Part shown: positions 25,601-34,131 of the stretch, in pieces
How the letters are laid out: each line of letters begins with the position of its first letter
Numbering within the stretch: position 1 is the first letter of the stretch
Source of the DNA: Cupriavidus sp. IDO
GTDB taxonomy: Bacteria; Pseudomonadota; Gammaproteobacteria; Burkholderiales; Burkholderiaceae
DNA length: 64,000 nucleotides
Reading direction: 5' to 3'
Assembly: GCF_000812465.1 (NCBI RefSeq)
Contig: NZ_JWMA01000063.1
Location: forward strand, 57,153 to 121,152
Notes under the pieces: model-generated
Databases searched by the model: none
What the model saw: the letters and a program-made list of their open reading frames with translations, nothing else
Told to the model about the DNA's origin: nothing
Position numbers and translations under genes: made by a program

Positions 25601-26563
25601 GTGAAGCTTGCCCACCTCACCGCCTTGCTGGTCTGTGCCGCTTCCATCGGCACGGCTGCTGCCCAGTCCTATCCTCAACGCCCGGTGCGCCTGATCGTGC
25701 CGTACGCCCCGGGCGGCAGCGCTGATATCGCCGCCCGGCTGGTTTCGGATGCGTGGTCGAAGAGCCTGGGCGGCACCATCGTCGTCGAAAACCGTGCCGG
25801 CGCCGGCGGCAATATTGGTGTCGATGCCGTCGCCAAGGCCGCTGCCGATGGCTACACGATTGGCCTGCAAACGGTGTCGCTGGCGATCAACCCGGGCCTG
25901 TTCCCGCGCATGCCGTACGACACGCTGAAGGACCTGGCCCCGATCGGCATGGTCGCCAGCTCGCAGCATGTGCTGGTGGTCAACAACAACGTGCCCGCCA
26001 AAAACCTGCAGGAACTGATCGCTGCCGCGAAGGCCGCGCCGGGCAAGCTGACGTACGGCTCCGCGGGCAATGGCAGCACCTTCCACATGTCCGCCGAGCT
26101 GTTCAAGTCGGTGGCCAACGTCTCCATCGTCCATGTGCCGTATCGCGGCGGCGGCCCGGCCCTCGTTGACACCATTGCCGGCCAGGTCGACATGAGCTTC
26201 CCGGTGGTGTCGGCGGCCCAGCAGCATGTGCAGGGCGGCAAGCTCAGGGCGCTCGCGGTCACGGGCTCCAGGCGCTCCGCGCAGTTGCCGAATGTTCCGA
26301 CCGCGGCGGAGGCGGGCCTGCCTGGCTACAACTTCGAAACCTGGTTCATGGTGTTCGCGCCGGCGGGCACGCCCAGGCCCGTCATCGACAAGCTGAACGC
26401 CGCGCTGAATGCCGCGCTGGCTTCGCCGGCGACCAAAGACCGGATGTTCAAGGAAGGCTTCGAGCCGACCCCGACCACGCCCGATGCGGCGCGCCAGCGC
26501 CTGGAGAAGGAAATGCCCATGTGGGCACAGTTGATCAAGCAGCGCGGCATCACCGCGGAATGA
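25601..26563 (+). CDS. Bug-family tripartite tricarboxylate receptor linked to dehydratase genes
   Basis: A 320-residue predicted periplasmic receptor with signal peptide (MKLAHLTALLVCAASIGTAAA). It carries the Bug motifs YPQRPVRLIVPYAPGGSADI, ENRAGAGGNIGVDAVAKAAADGYT, GSAGNGSTFHM, VPYRGGGPAL and VPTAAEAGLPGY. It starts at GTG 25601 with GGAG 6 bases upstream. The dehydratase large-subunit frame could begin by an ATGA overlap at this stop or 21 bases later, so the genes are one transcription unit. Unlike the other two Bug genes here, its operon offers a clue: the ligand may be a hydroxy-dicarboxylate such as a malate or citramalate derivative. No TctAB genes are present. Confidence 0.93.
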   Translation: MKLAHLTALLVCAASIGTAAAQSYPQRPVRLIVPYAPGGSADIAARLVSDAWSKSLGGTIVVENRAGAGGNIGVDAVAKAAADGYTIGLQTVSLAINPGLFPRMPYDTLKDLAPIGMVASSQHVLVVNNNVPAKNLQELIAAAKAAPGKLTYGSAGNGSTFHMSAELFKSVANVSIVHVPYRGGGPALVDTIAGQVDMSFPVVSAAQQHVQGGKLRALAVTGSRRSAQLPNVPTAAEAGLPGYNFETWFMVFAPAGTPRPVIDKLNAALNAALASPATKDRMFKEGFEPTPTTPDAARQRLEKEMPMWAQLIKQRGITAE

Positions 26564-26583
26564 GTGTAGACAAGGCAGCAGCC

Positions 26584-28011
26584 ATGACAGCAATGATACC
26601 GAAGACCCTGTACCGGAAGCTGGTCGACTCCCACACGGTGGCCAGGATCGATGACGACAACGTCCTGTTGTATTGCGACCTGCACCTGATGAACGAGTAC
26701 ACCAGCCCGCAGGCCTTTGCCGGGCTGCATGAGCAAGAGCGCGGTGTGCTGGTCCCGGGGCAGAACGTTTCCGTCGTCAGCCATATCATCCCGACGCACC
26801 CCGTGGCGATCCGCGTGATCGCGGATCCCGCCTCGGCGCTGCAGGCCACCAACCTGCGCGACAACTGCAACCGGCACGCGATTCCGCTATTCGATACCAA
26901 CGACACGCTGCAAGGCATCGAGCACGTGATCGCCCCCGAACACGGCATGATCCGGCCGGGCATGGTGGTGATCTGCGGCGACAGCCATACCACGACCTAC
27001 GGTGCGCTCGGCGCGCTCGGCTTCGGTATCGGCACCTCCGAGGTCGAGCATGTGCTGGCGACCCAGACGCTGGTCTACCGGATGGCAAAGACCATGCGCA
27101 TCCGCGTGGACGGCAAGCTCCCTGCCGGCACGACCGCCAAGGACCTGATCCTCAGGATCATCGGCGCGATCGGCGCGCAGGGCGCGCGCGGCTATGTCGT
27201 CGAATACTGCGGCTCGGCCATTCGCGACCTGAGCGTCGAGGCACGCTTTACGCTCTGCAACATGACGGTGGAAGCCGCGGCGCGCGGCGCGCTGATTGCG
27301 CCGGATGCAGTGGCCACCGACTATGTGCTGCGCCGCGCCGTGGACATCGAAGGTCCGCAGCGCGAGGCTGCGCTCCGGTACTGGGACACGCTCCACAGCG
27401 ATCCTGGCGCCGAATTCGACATGGACTACGTCTTCAATGCCAGCGATGTCGAGCCCCACGTGACGTGGGGAACCAGCCCCGACCAGGTGTTGCCGGTTTC
27501 CGGATGCATTCCGTTTCCCGAAGACCAGATCGACGAAGCCGAGCAGCGCTCGGTCGAGCGCGCGCTGTCGTACACGCGCCTGCAGCCGGGCGCGGCGCTG
27601 GAAGGCACCGCGATCCAGCATGTATTCATCGGGTCGTGCACCAACGGGCGCATCGAGGATCTGCGGGCCGTCGCCGGCGTGGTTCGTGGCAGGAAGGTGG
27701 CCGCCGGAGTCAGGGCCATGGTGGTGCCGGGCTCCGGTGCGGTCAAGGCGCAGGCGGAACGCGAAGGTCTTGCCGATATCCTCACCGCCGCCGGATTCGA
27801 ATGGCGGCAACCGGGGTGCTCGATGTGCCTGGCCATGAACGACGACGTGCTTGCCGACGGCGTGCGCTGTGCGTCCACCACCAACCGCAATTTCGAGGGC
27901 AGGCAGGGGCGCGGTGCCATCACGCACCTGATGAGCCCGGCCATGGCCGCCGCAGCGGCCGTCACCGGCGCCATCACCGACGTCCGCAAGCTGGAGATCT
28001 CGCATGTCTGA
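26584..28011 (+). CDS. LeuC-like [4Fe-4S] hydro-lyase, large subunit
   Basis: A 475-residue aconitase-superfamily protein. It has the conserved core (VSHIIPTHPVAIRVIADP, CGDSHTTTYGALGALGFGIGTSEVEHVLATQTL) and the three cluster cysteines: one in GSCTNGR (about residue 351) and two in CSMC (about 411-414). LeuC/LeuD enzymes dehydrate and rehydrate 2- or 3-substituted malates through a maleate-type intermediate. Start 26584 (MTAMIPKTLYRKLVDSH) aligns with family N-termini; ATG 26560 overlapping the Bug stop is an alternative. Linkage to a Bug receptor and LysR, and lack of leuB/leuA, argue for a catabolic role with a malate-like substrate rather than leucine synthesis. Exact substrate is unknown. 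Confidence 0.88.
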   Translation: MTAMIPKTLYRKLVDSHTVARIDDDNVLLYCDLHLMNEYTSPQAFAGLHEQERGVLVPGQNVSVVSHIIPTHPVAIRVIADPASALQATNLRDNCNRHAIPLFDTNDTLQGIEHVIAPEHGMIRPGMVVICGDSHTTTYGALGALGFGIGTSEVEHVLATQTLVYRMAKTMRIRVDGKLPAGTTAKDLILRIIGAIGAQGARGYVVEYCGSAIRDLSVEARFTLCNMTVEAAARGALIAPDAVATDYVLRRAVDIEGPQREAALRYWDTLHSDPGAEFDMDYVFNASDVEPHVTWGTSPDQVLPVSGCIPFPEDQIDEAEQRSVERALSYTRLQPGAALEGTAIQHVFIGSCTNGRIEDLRAVAGVVRGRKVAAGVRAMVVPGSGAVKAQAEREGLADILTAAGFEWRQPGCSMCLAMNDDVLADGVRCASTTNRNFEGRQGRGAITHLMSPAMAAAAAVTGAITDVRKLEISHV

Positions 28012-28648
28012 AGCAATCCGCATCACCGGCAAAGGCGCCGCGATCCGCTTTGGAAACCTCGATACCGACCAGATCATCCCGAAGCAGTTCCTCCGCGGGA
28101 TCGACAAGGCCGGCCTGGACAAGGGCATTCTCTACGACCACCGCTTCGATGCCACCGGAGCGCTGCGCCCGGACTTTGTGCTGAATCGGCCTGAGTACGC
28201 CGGCACCAGCATCCTTGTGGGCGGCGCAAACTTCGGCTGCGGGTCGAGCCGGGAGCACGCGGTATGGGGGCTGCAGCAATTCGGCATTCGCGCCGTGATT
28301 GCACCGAGCTTCGGCGAGATCTTCTATTCGAACGCCATGAACAACCGGCTGCTGCTCGTGATGCTGCCGCGCGACGTCATCGAGCAGTTGATGAACGACG
28401 TGGACGCGGACAGCAATAACGTCATCGGCATCGATGTCGAGACGATGCGGGTGCGTACCCCTGCCGGAGACCATCCCTTTGACTTGTCGGCGCGGCACCG
28501 CCACATGTTCCTCGAAGGCCTCGACATGATTGGTCTCTCGCTGCAACAGCGCGGCGAGATCGAGCAGTTTGTCCGGCAGTACTGGGCCGAGTTTCCGTGG
28601 GCAAAGGACGTGGCACGGCGCACGCGTGACCGTCTGGGTGCGACCTGA
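28004..28648 (+). CDS. LeuD-like hydro-lyase, small subunit
   Basis: A 214-residue swivelling-domain subunit of an isopropylmalate-isomerase-type enzyme. Features: FGNLDTDQIIPKQFLR, FDATGALRPDFVLNRPEY, GGANFGCGSSREHAVWGLQQFGIRAVIAPSFGEIFYSN. The GCGSSREHA loop supplies substrate-binding residues. It overlaps the large-subunit stop by 8 bases with GGAG 7 bases before the ATG, so stoichiometric co-translation is likely. Length and motifs are normal. Confidence 0.92.
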   Translation: MSEAIRITGKGAAIRFGNLDTDQIIPKQFLRGIDKAGLDKGILYDHRFDATGALRPDFVLNRPEYAGTSILVGGANFGCGSSREHAVWGLQQFGIRAVIAPSFGEIFYSNAMNNRLLLVMLPRDVIEQLMNDVDADSNNVIGIDVETMRVRTPAGDHPFDLSARHRHMFLEGLDMIGLSLQQRGEIEQFVRQYWAEFPWAKDVARRTRDRLGAT

Positions 28649-29165
28649 AGCTGGCCCGGCAAGTACGCCGGAGTAACACGTATGGTCGATTCGGGGATGC
28701 TCCCTCGCCAACCTGACATCGGCCCCCGACTCCTTTCCGTCATCTACTTGGCTTGGCGAAACCTCGCCATGGAGATGTCTGCGATATAAGACCCGTCAGG
28801 CGGCCGTATCCGCCTTTCGAAGCGCCCTTCTTCCAGAAAGCGGAAGCGCCCATATAGCGATATCGCGCGCATATTGGTCGCCCGGACTCGAAGCTCAATC
28901 TTCCCCACCGCCGGGGTGCAAACCGCCCAATCCAGGATTGCGTCATCTGCCGCCGCAGCCTCCGGCTTGCATTCACCCTTCCAAAGAAGGGTGTCATCCT
29001 TTCACAACGTGCCGATGATTAAACACGAGCGCGGTCTGCCAACAGAATGGCGCTTCAGGTAAATTGCCGATTGCCGTCTGGGATGCAGCCCGGCAACAGA
29101 TGGCCATGGCGGGCATGGTCTCGCCTGGCGACAATCCATAACAAAACGAATAAGAGGTTACCTCC
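28649..29165. other. Intergenic region holding a GNAT gene fragment
   Basis: 517 bases between leuD-like and the first lipoprotein gene. The minus strand carries the 3' half of an acetyltransferase gene (listed separately). A hairpin with 8-bp arms CACCCTTC/GAAGGGTG and loop CAAA lies at 28974-28993. The rest, 29004-29165, is AT-richer and probably holds the promoter of the lipoprotein pair. Confidence 0.5.
28744..29003 (-). pseudogene. 3' fragment of a GNAT N-acetyltransferase gene
   Basis: On the minus strand one frame reads about 86 codons to TAG at 28744. It includes ADDAILDWAVCTPAVGKIEL, RVRATNMRAISLYGRF, RFLEEGRFERRIRPPDGSYI and ADISMARF. This is the C-terminal acetyl-CoA-site half of GNAT acetyltransferases (the N-x-R-A-I-x-L-Y-x-x-F-G-F-x-x-E-G pattern). 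An in-frame stop lies just upstream of 29003 and the N-terminal half is missing, so the gene is truncated. The canonical GF before the EEG is RF here, a further sign of decay. Confidence 0.7.
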
Positions 29166-29726
29166 GTGGGTCGTGTTCTCTCATCGCTGGCGTTATCCGC
29201 GCTGGCTGTTGTTGTCTCTGGCTGCGCTGTCGTGGCACCCGCCTATACCCCTTCCGTCGACAACGTGCAGGCCCTGAAGGCTAGCGGTGCCGGGAAAGCG
29301 AGGATCGGTGCCTTCAATGCCATAGAGAGCTCGGCAAATCCCAATCAGATACCGCTGCGCGCCAATACCATGCGCTCGCCTTATGGCGGTACGTTCTCGG
29401 CATACCTGTCCGAAGCGATTACGCGCGAGCTGACCATGGCAGGCAAGCTCGCTCCTGATTCGGATATCGAAGTCACGGGAACGCTGCTAAAGAACCAGAT
29501 TGACCCCGCAATCTCCACCGGTAACGGCACGATCGAGGCTCGCTTTGTAGTTAAGAAGGGCGGCGCGGTGCGCTACGACCGCGTCAAGTCTGTCTATCGC
29601 GAATGGGAATCCTCATTCGCCGCGGCCATCGCCATTCCGCGCGCAGTGCAGGAGTACAGCATTTCCGTTCAAACGCTGCTCGGCAATCTCTATGCGGATT
29701 CGGATTTTATCAACGCTCTCAAATAA
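29166..29726 (+). CDS. Predicted outer-membrane lipoprotein, first of a pair
   Basis: A 186-residue protein starting at GTG 29166 (AGAGG about 10 bases upstream), with signal and lipobox VVVSGC at residues 15-20. The mature part (ASGAGKARIGAFNAIESS, GGTFSAYLSEAITRELTMAG, IEVTGTLLKNQIDPAIS, VKKGGAVRYDRVKSVYREWE) resembles proteins that pair small alpha/beta lipoproteins with a second lipoprotein. I know no function. The residue after the lipidated Cys is Ala, consistent with outer-membrane sorting. It is followed 16 bases later by another lipoprotein gene, so the two are probably one complex. Confidence 0.8.
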   Translation: MGRVLSSLALSALAVVVSGCAVVAPAYTPSVDNVQALKASGAGKARIGAFNAIESSANPNQIPLRANTMRSPYGGTFSAYLSEAITRELTMAGKLAPDSDIEVTGTLLKNQIDPAISTGNGTIEARFVVKKGGAVRYDRVKSVYREWESSFAAAIAIPRAVQEYSISVQTLLGNLYADSDFINALK

Positions 29727-29742
29727 CCAGAAGGAATCAACA

Positions 29743-30387
29743 ATGCGGTCATTGGTTCAAATCGGCGCCGTGGTAGCGAGCGCCGCGGTACTTGCCGGCT
29801 GTGCACATCCGATCGTCATGGCGACGGAAAAATCCGCGCCCACAGAAGCGCTCGCACAGAAGATTGACAAGAACGTCGGCTATGTCATTCCCGCCGGTTT
29901 GCGCGAGAAGGAAATCGTTACGCCAGGAGGCGGTGGCGACAAGGTCAGCTATTTTCCCTACCGCGACATCGAACTCCCGATGTACTCGACGCTTTCAAAT
30001 GTATTTGCCAACGTCAGCAAGCTGAAGGCGCCCAATGACGAGGCCGCTATTCGCAATGGCCAGATCAGCTATATCGTGACGCGGGAAATGGTCACCGACT
30101 CGTCGTCCGACAGCGCCCTGACCTGGCCGCCGACGCAATTCACAATCAAGCTGACCTGTACCGTGACCGACCTCACTGGTGCAATCGTGCTGAAGAAGGA
30201 AGTGAGCGGCGTCGGCAAGGCTGAATTCTCGGAATTCAAGCGCAATTTTGCGCTGTCGGCGCACCGCGCCAGCGAAGACGCCCTCAAGCAGTTGCAAGCC
30301 GCCCTGGCATCGGCACCCGAGTTGCGGAACGCATCCATCCAACCGTCTCCGATCGTCGTGGCGCCGAAGGCGGCAGCGACCCAGTAA
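29743..30387 (+). CDS. Predicted outer-membrane lipoprotein, second of a pair
   Basis: A 214-residue protein with lipobox VLAGC near residue 19 and AAGGA 8 bases before ATG 29743. The mature chain contains KIDKNVGYVIPAGLREKEIV, a glycine-rich loop (TPGGGGDK) and SALTWPPTQFTIKLTCTVTD, ending in a proline/alanine tail. The pattern of an anti-parallel beta-sheet with helix (KIDKNVGYV, FPYRDIELPM) suggests a small periplasmic-facing domain, but no family is certain. Spacing of 16 bases from the first lipoprotein indicates an operon. Confidence 0.8.
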   Translation: MRSLVQIGAVVASAAVLAGCAHPIVMATEKSAPTEALAQKIDKNVGYVIPAGLREKEIVTPGGGGDKVSYFPYRDIELPMYSTLSNVFANVSKLKAPNDEAAIRNGQISYIVTREMVTDSSSDSALTWPPTQFTIKLTCTVTDLTGAIVLKKEVSGVGKAEFSEFKRNFALSAHRASEDALKQLQAALASAPELRNASIQPSPIVVAPKAAATQ

Positions 30388-30430
30388 GCCCCCGGCAAGC
30401 GACCGGCGCGACCTCCGCCGCAGGCTTCCA

Positions 30431-30544
30431 TCACAGGCGCAGTGTCTGCACGACAACAGCTGCCGCGGCGGCGCTGGAAACACTGACGGCCAGCCAGCAT
30501 CCCAGCAGGAAAGCGCCGTTCGCAATCGGTCGGGTGGGGCGCAT
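30431..30544 (-). CDS. Possible 37-residue hydrophobic peptide
   Basis: A short frame after the hydrolase gene on the same strand. GGGAG sits 6 bases before ATG 30544, a better ribosome site than many large genes here. The product begins with a basic lead (MRPTRPIANG), then a single hydrophobic span (AFLLGCWLAVSVSSAAAAAV) and ends VVVQTLRL. It is 35 bases downstream of the hydrolase stop. It could be a small membrane protein or a leader-like peptide. Conservation is unknown. Confidence 0.4.
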   Translation of the reverse strand: MRPTRPIANGAFLLGCWLAVSVSSAAAAAVVVQTLRL

Positions 30545-30579
30545 GTTGTCTCCCGGAGATGCCTGGCGGCTGGCCCGGA

Positions 30580-31278
30580 TCAGCGCTCGATGACCGGCGC
30601 ATGCACCGGCGCCAGCGATTCGTGCGTGGTGGACGTGCGCTGCGGCGCCTTGTGCACCATCGTGTAGGCGTAGTCGATGCCCATGCCGTAGGCACCCGAG
30701 TGTTCCTTGGCCACGGCCATCACATCGTCGTATGTCTCGCGGTTCTTCCAGTCACGTTGCCATTCCAGCACGACCTGCTGCCAGGTGACCGGCACCACGC
30801 CGGCCTGGATCATGCGCTGCATCGCATAGTCGTGCGCTTCCTTGCTGGTGCCGCCCGAGGCATCGGCCACCATGTAGATCTCATAGTCGCCTTCGAGCAT
30901 CGCGCTCAGGGCGAACGTGGTGTTGCAGACTTCGGTCCACAGGCCCGCCACGACGATTTTCCTGCGGCCGTTGGCGGCCAGCGCGTCGCGCACCTTCTGG
31001 TCGTCCCACGAGTTCATCGAGGTGCGTTCCAGCGTCTGCTTGCCGGGGAACACATCGAGCACTTCCGGGTAGGTGTAGCCCGAGAACGAATCGCTTTCGA
31101 CCGTGGTGATCGTGGTCGGCACTTCGAAGATCCTGGCTGCCTTGGCCAGCCCGACGACGTTGTTCTTGATCGTCTGGCGGTCCATCGACTGGACGCCGAA
31201 GGCCATCTGCGGCTGGTGGTCGATGATGATCAGCTGGCTGTTGCGCGGGGTCAGGACTTCAAGCTTGGCGTTCGACAT
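30580..31278 (-). CDS. Isochorismatase-family cysteine hydrolase (YcaC-like)
   Basis: A 232-residue cytosolic enzyme. The fold is marked by LIIIDHQPQMAFGVQS (catalytic Asp), the Lys/Asp region and VVAGLWTEVCNTTFALSAML with the nucleophilic Cys near residue 117, then YMVADASGGTSKEAHDYAMQ. YcaC-type members hydrolyse amide or ester bonds in small compounds; physiological substrates are mostly unknown. GGAG 6 bases upstream supports ATG 31278. It is divergent from an APC permease 348 bases away, which could import its substrate, but this is only suggestive. Confidence 0.9.
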   Translation of the reverse strand: MSNAKLEVLTPRNSQLIIIDHQPQMAFGVQSMDRQTIKNNVVGLAKAARIFEVPTTITTVESDSFSGYTYPEVLDVFPGKQTLERTSMNSWDDQKVRDALAANGRRKIVVAGLWTEVCNTTFALSAMLEGDYEIYMVADASGGTSKEAHDYAMQRMIQAGVVPVTWQQVVLEWQRDWKNRETYDDVMAVAKEHSGAYGMGIDYAYTMVHKAPQRTSTTHESLAPVHAPVIER

Positions 31279-31626
31279 GGGGCTCTCCGTTTGGTAAAAT
31301 ATTCAATTGGTTTGAAGCTATATGGTTTGCGCTGTTTATTGTTGCGCTGACGATGTGCAGAACTATAGCGAGCGCGCGTGCGGAAATAACGGTCGTCCCC
31401 TGCAATATGTATTCAAATAATTTGATGCTGTGGGCTTGCCAGGGTGCCGTAGTGGATCCTTGCATCTGCGATGCCCGACGACTGCCGCCACTCAGTCCGT
31501 TGCTGCCCTGGCCCGGCCTTCTATTATGGAAATACCGGCCGGCAAGCCTGCCGTACGACAGCCCTTCCAACAGGCCCTACGCGCCGCAACGGACCCCATT
31601 GGTGTCAGGGATGGAGCGTGGCTGCT
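31279..31626. other. Divergent region, hydrolase / APC permease
   Basis: 348 bases with no supported gene. Two AT-rich blocks (about 31285-31330 and 31400-31430) flank the divergent starts and are the likely promoter positions. No operator palindrome stood out. Confidence 0.4.
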
Positions 31627-33012
31627 ATGGATGCAAAGGATCAGGACGGGTTGGAAAGCGGGGCGCTCGGGCTGGGCGAGTCCGTCATCATGGGCGTCGC
31701 AGGCACCGCGCCAGCCTTCAGCATCGCCGCAACCACCGCGGCATTGATTGCCGCGGTCGGGCGCCTGTCGCCGGCCAGTCTGTTGTACTGCGGCCTGATC
31801 ATGTTTGGCGTGACCTTCGCGTACATGCATCTGAATCGCATCAACCCGAATGCCGGCGCGTCCTATGCCTGGGTGAGCGCTATCTTCCACCCGGTGCTTG
31901 GCTTCTTTGCCGGATGGGCGCTGCTGGTGGCCTCGGCGGTCTTCATGGTGTCCGGAACGATTCCGGCAGCCACTGCCACGCTGACGCTGCTCGCTCCCCG
32001 CCTTGCCAACGAGCCGGCAGCCGTCACCCTTGTGGCTGCCGGCTGGCTGCTGCTGGTTAGTGCGATTGTTGTCAAAGGCATAAAGCCCACCAGCTACACG
32101 CAGATCGTCATGACAGTGATCGAGGTGGGCATACTGGTGGCCGTGATCCTCCTCGCGCTCGTCAAGTACGGCGCCCATCCCGCGCACGCGTTCTCGCTGG
32201 CCGCGCTCTCGCCTGCCAGCTTTACGCCGCAGCTTTTCGCGACCGGCGCGCTGACGGCGGTGTTCTTCTTCTGGGGGTGGGATGTCACCGTCAACCTGAA
32301 TGAGGAAACCCGGGATGCGGCCCGCGCGCCGGGGCGTGGCGCGCTGCTGGCGATGCTGGTCGTGCTGGCGTTGTTCATGGGATTCGCCGCGGTGACCCTG
32401 CTGGTGCTCGACGACCGGGAGATCGCCAGTTCGAGCACCAACGTGCTGTTCGCCGTCGCCGAGAAGCTGCTGCCGAGGCCGTGGAGTTACCTGGCCGTCG
32501 TCGCGGTCATGCTGAGCACGGTAGGGACCCTCGAAACCTCGATCCTGCAATTCACGCGCACGATGTACGCCAAGGCCCGTGACGGCACGCTCCATCCCCG
32601 CTACGCGACGCTGCACAAGACCTGTCGCACGCCGTGGGTGGCCACTGCGCTTATCACGGGGTTTGGGCTGCTCCTGTTGTTCCTGTCGTCGCAACTGCCG
32701 AGCGTCAGCGAGATCATCAGGGATTCGGTCAACGCGATCGGCTTCCAGGTGGCTTTCTACTATGGACTGGCCGGCTTTGCCTGCGCCTGGCATTTCCGGC
32801 GCGACGCACTCAGGTCGCCGTTCGACATGGTTTTCCTGGTGGTCTGGCCAGCGTTGAGCGCCGCATTCCTGTGGTTCATCGCGGTCTATAGCATCCCGGG
32901 TTTCGACCTCGCCACCAATATCGTGGGCCTGGGTGGCATCGCAATCGGCGGCGTGCCGCTGCTGTTGAACCGGTATCACTCGTTCCAGGCGCGCAGGCAG
33001 GACAATCGCTAG
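31627..33012 (+). CDS. APC-superfamily amino acid/amine permease
   Basis: A 461-residue inner-membrane protein with about 12 helices. Helix 1 has the broken-helix glycine motif of APC transporters (GESVIMGVAGTAPAFSIAAT). Further signatures are GWDVTVNLNEETRDAARAPGRG (the loop after helix 6 in amino acid permeases) and YAKARDGTLHPRYATLHKT. It should take up an amino acid or amine by proton symport; the substrate cannot be told. ATG 31627 follows GGAG by 9 bases; a longer open extension upstream is shadow coding. No partner gene downstream. Confidence 0.9.
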   Translation: MDAKDQDGLESGALGLGESVIMGVAGTAPAFSIAATTAALIAAVGRLSPASLLYCGLIMFGVTFAYMHLNRINPNAGASYAWVSAIFHPVLGFFAGWALLVASAVFMVSGTIPAATATLTLLAPRLANEPAAVTLVAAGWLLLVSAIVVKGIKPTSYTQIVMTVIEVGILVAVILLALVKYGAHPAHAFSLAALSPASFTPQLFATGALTAVFFFWGWDVTVNLNEETRDAARAPGRGALLAMLVVLALFMGFAAVTLLVLDDREIASSSTNVLFAVAEKLLPRPWSYLAVVAVMLSTVGTLETSILQFTRTMYAKARDGTLHPRYATLHKTCRTPWVATALITGFGLLLLFLSSQLPSVSEIIRDSVNAIGFQVAFYYGLAGFACAWHFRRDALRSPFDMVFLVVWPALSAAFLWFIAVYSIPGFDLATNIVGLGGIAIGGVPLLLNRYHSFQARRQDNR

Positions 33013-33397
33013 CGGGCAAGCGCCTTGTAGTTTCGTCCCAGGGCGTGCAGTTTTCGCCCGCGGTGGCACGACGGCCGCCCCCGTGAGCGGCGGTGGGCGC
33101 ACAGGTTGCCGGCCTGGAACGGCATTTGCGTTGGACTTCTTTAGCCCGCCGGCAGATGGCGGGCCGATCAGCGCCGCGGGCATTGCATCTGCCATGGCTG
33201 TGGTCCGCTGAATCACTGAAATCGGTCGGTGCCTGCCATGTCATGCGGGCACATCACGTCGTTGCAAATGCTCGCAATAGCTGTGCTATTGCTGCGCTTT
33301 GCGCCTAGCGCTGCATCCCGCATGACATGTCCTTCACCTCCCATTTCAATGATTCAGCGGACTAGCCGGATGACCGCGCGCAGTCATGGAGACGACC
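33013..33397. other. Intergenic region containing a large palindrome
   Basis: 385 bases between the permease stop and the DUF6496 start. Its main content is the 93-base inverted-repeat structure at 33237-33329 (listed separately). GGAG before 33398 is the next gene's ribosome site. Confidence 0.5.
33237..33329. repeat. Large nested palindrome (REP-like element)
   Basis: Outer arms are perfect 13-bp complements, CATGTCATGCGGG (33237-33249) and CCCGCATGACATG (33317-33329). Inside are GCAATAGC (33274-33281) and GCTATTGC (33285-33292) around a TGT loop, with imperfect pairing between. It can fold into one long bulged hairpin on either strand. It is intergenic, and its layout resembles dispersed REP/BIME-type or transcript-end elements. 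Copy number elsewhere in the genome is unknown. Confidence 0.6.
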
Positions 33398-33919
33398 ATG
33401 CCAAGGGCATCGAGCATAGCGCACGCCAGGGCAGACAAGCGTGCGGGCAAGGCGCCGACCACCCAGGCCGGCCATTTCGTTCGAGACGAGATCGAAGCCG
33501 TTCGCCACGGCAAGCACGGCGTGCGCTCGGCCAAGCAGGCCATAGCGATCGGATTGTCGGAGGCGCGCCGCGCAGGCGTTGATGTGCCGCCGAAGAAGGG
33601 CGCCGCAACGGCGGCCAAGTCCGCAGGCACCAAGGCTGGCGGTACCAAGGCTGGCGGTACCAAGGCGGCGCCGCGACGGGCCAGTTCGGAAAGCACGGTC
33701 ACGCGTGCCCGCGCTGCCCTCAAGGCACTCAAGCGTGAAGGCACGGCCGGGGCTTCGCCGCAGGCGCTTTCCGCGCAGGGCAAGCGCGCGGCAAGCCAGC
33801 GCACGGCAGCCGATCGATCCGCTGCCGCCAGGAAGGCCGCCAGCACCAAGGGTGCGGCCGGCCGCTCCGAAGCGGCCCGCAAGGCCGCGCGCACGCGCGC
33901 GGCAAAGAAGGCCGGCTGA
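33398..33919 (+). CDS. DUF6496-type small basic protein
   Basis: A 173-residue, highly basic and alanine-rich protein. The N-terminal 75 residues (RASSIAHARADKRAGKAP, TTQAGHFVRDEIEAVRHGKH, GVRSAKQAIAIGLSEARRAG) form the recognisable DUF6496 domain. The rest is a histone-H1-like Lys/Ala tail with GGTKA repeats. GGAG 6 bases before ATG 33398 is better placed than for the ATG 12 bases earlier. The H1-like composition suggests DNA or RNA binding in the cytoplasm; the function of DUF6496 is unknown. The gene is preceded by a large palindrome and stands alone. Confidence 0.82.
   Translation: MPRASSIAHARADKRAGKAPTTQAGHFVRDEIEAVRHGKHGVRSAKQAIAIGLSEARRAGVDVPPKKGAATAAKSAGTKAGGTKAGGTKAAPRRASSESTVTRARAALKALKREGTAGASPQALSAQGKRAASQRTAADRSAAARKAASTKGAAGRSEAARKAARTRAAKKAG
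33629..33670 (+). repeat. 15-bp in-frame tandem repeats in the DUF6496 gene
   Basis: The unit ACCAAGGCTGGCGGT occurs at 33629-33643 and 33644-33658, and a partial third copy starts at 33659. It encodes TKAGG repeats in the basic tail. Copy number could vary by slippage. Confidence 0.8.
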
Positions 33920-34131
33920 GTGAAGTGCCCGGCGTCGAACCACGGCATTCGGCAGGCCGATGCCGAATGCCGCGTCCGCGCTTAGCGCATGCTGCGGAGG
34001 GATCGGGCCGGCTGCGGTCTGACCATGGCGCATAGGCTCAAAGCGTGCCTTGGCCCGCACCTTTCGCTTGCACGCGGCAATTCCAGCCTCTACGCTGAAT
34101 GCCTGACATCACACGCTCGGGAGAGAGACGA

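Noticed and set aside
31492..33216. A 574-codon minus-strand frame opposite the APC permease
   Set aside because: The sense strand encodes a complete APC transporter; this frame is its high-GC shadow.
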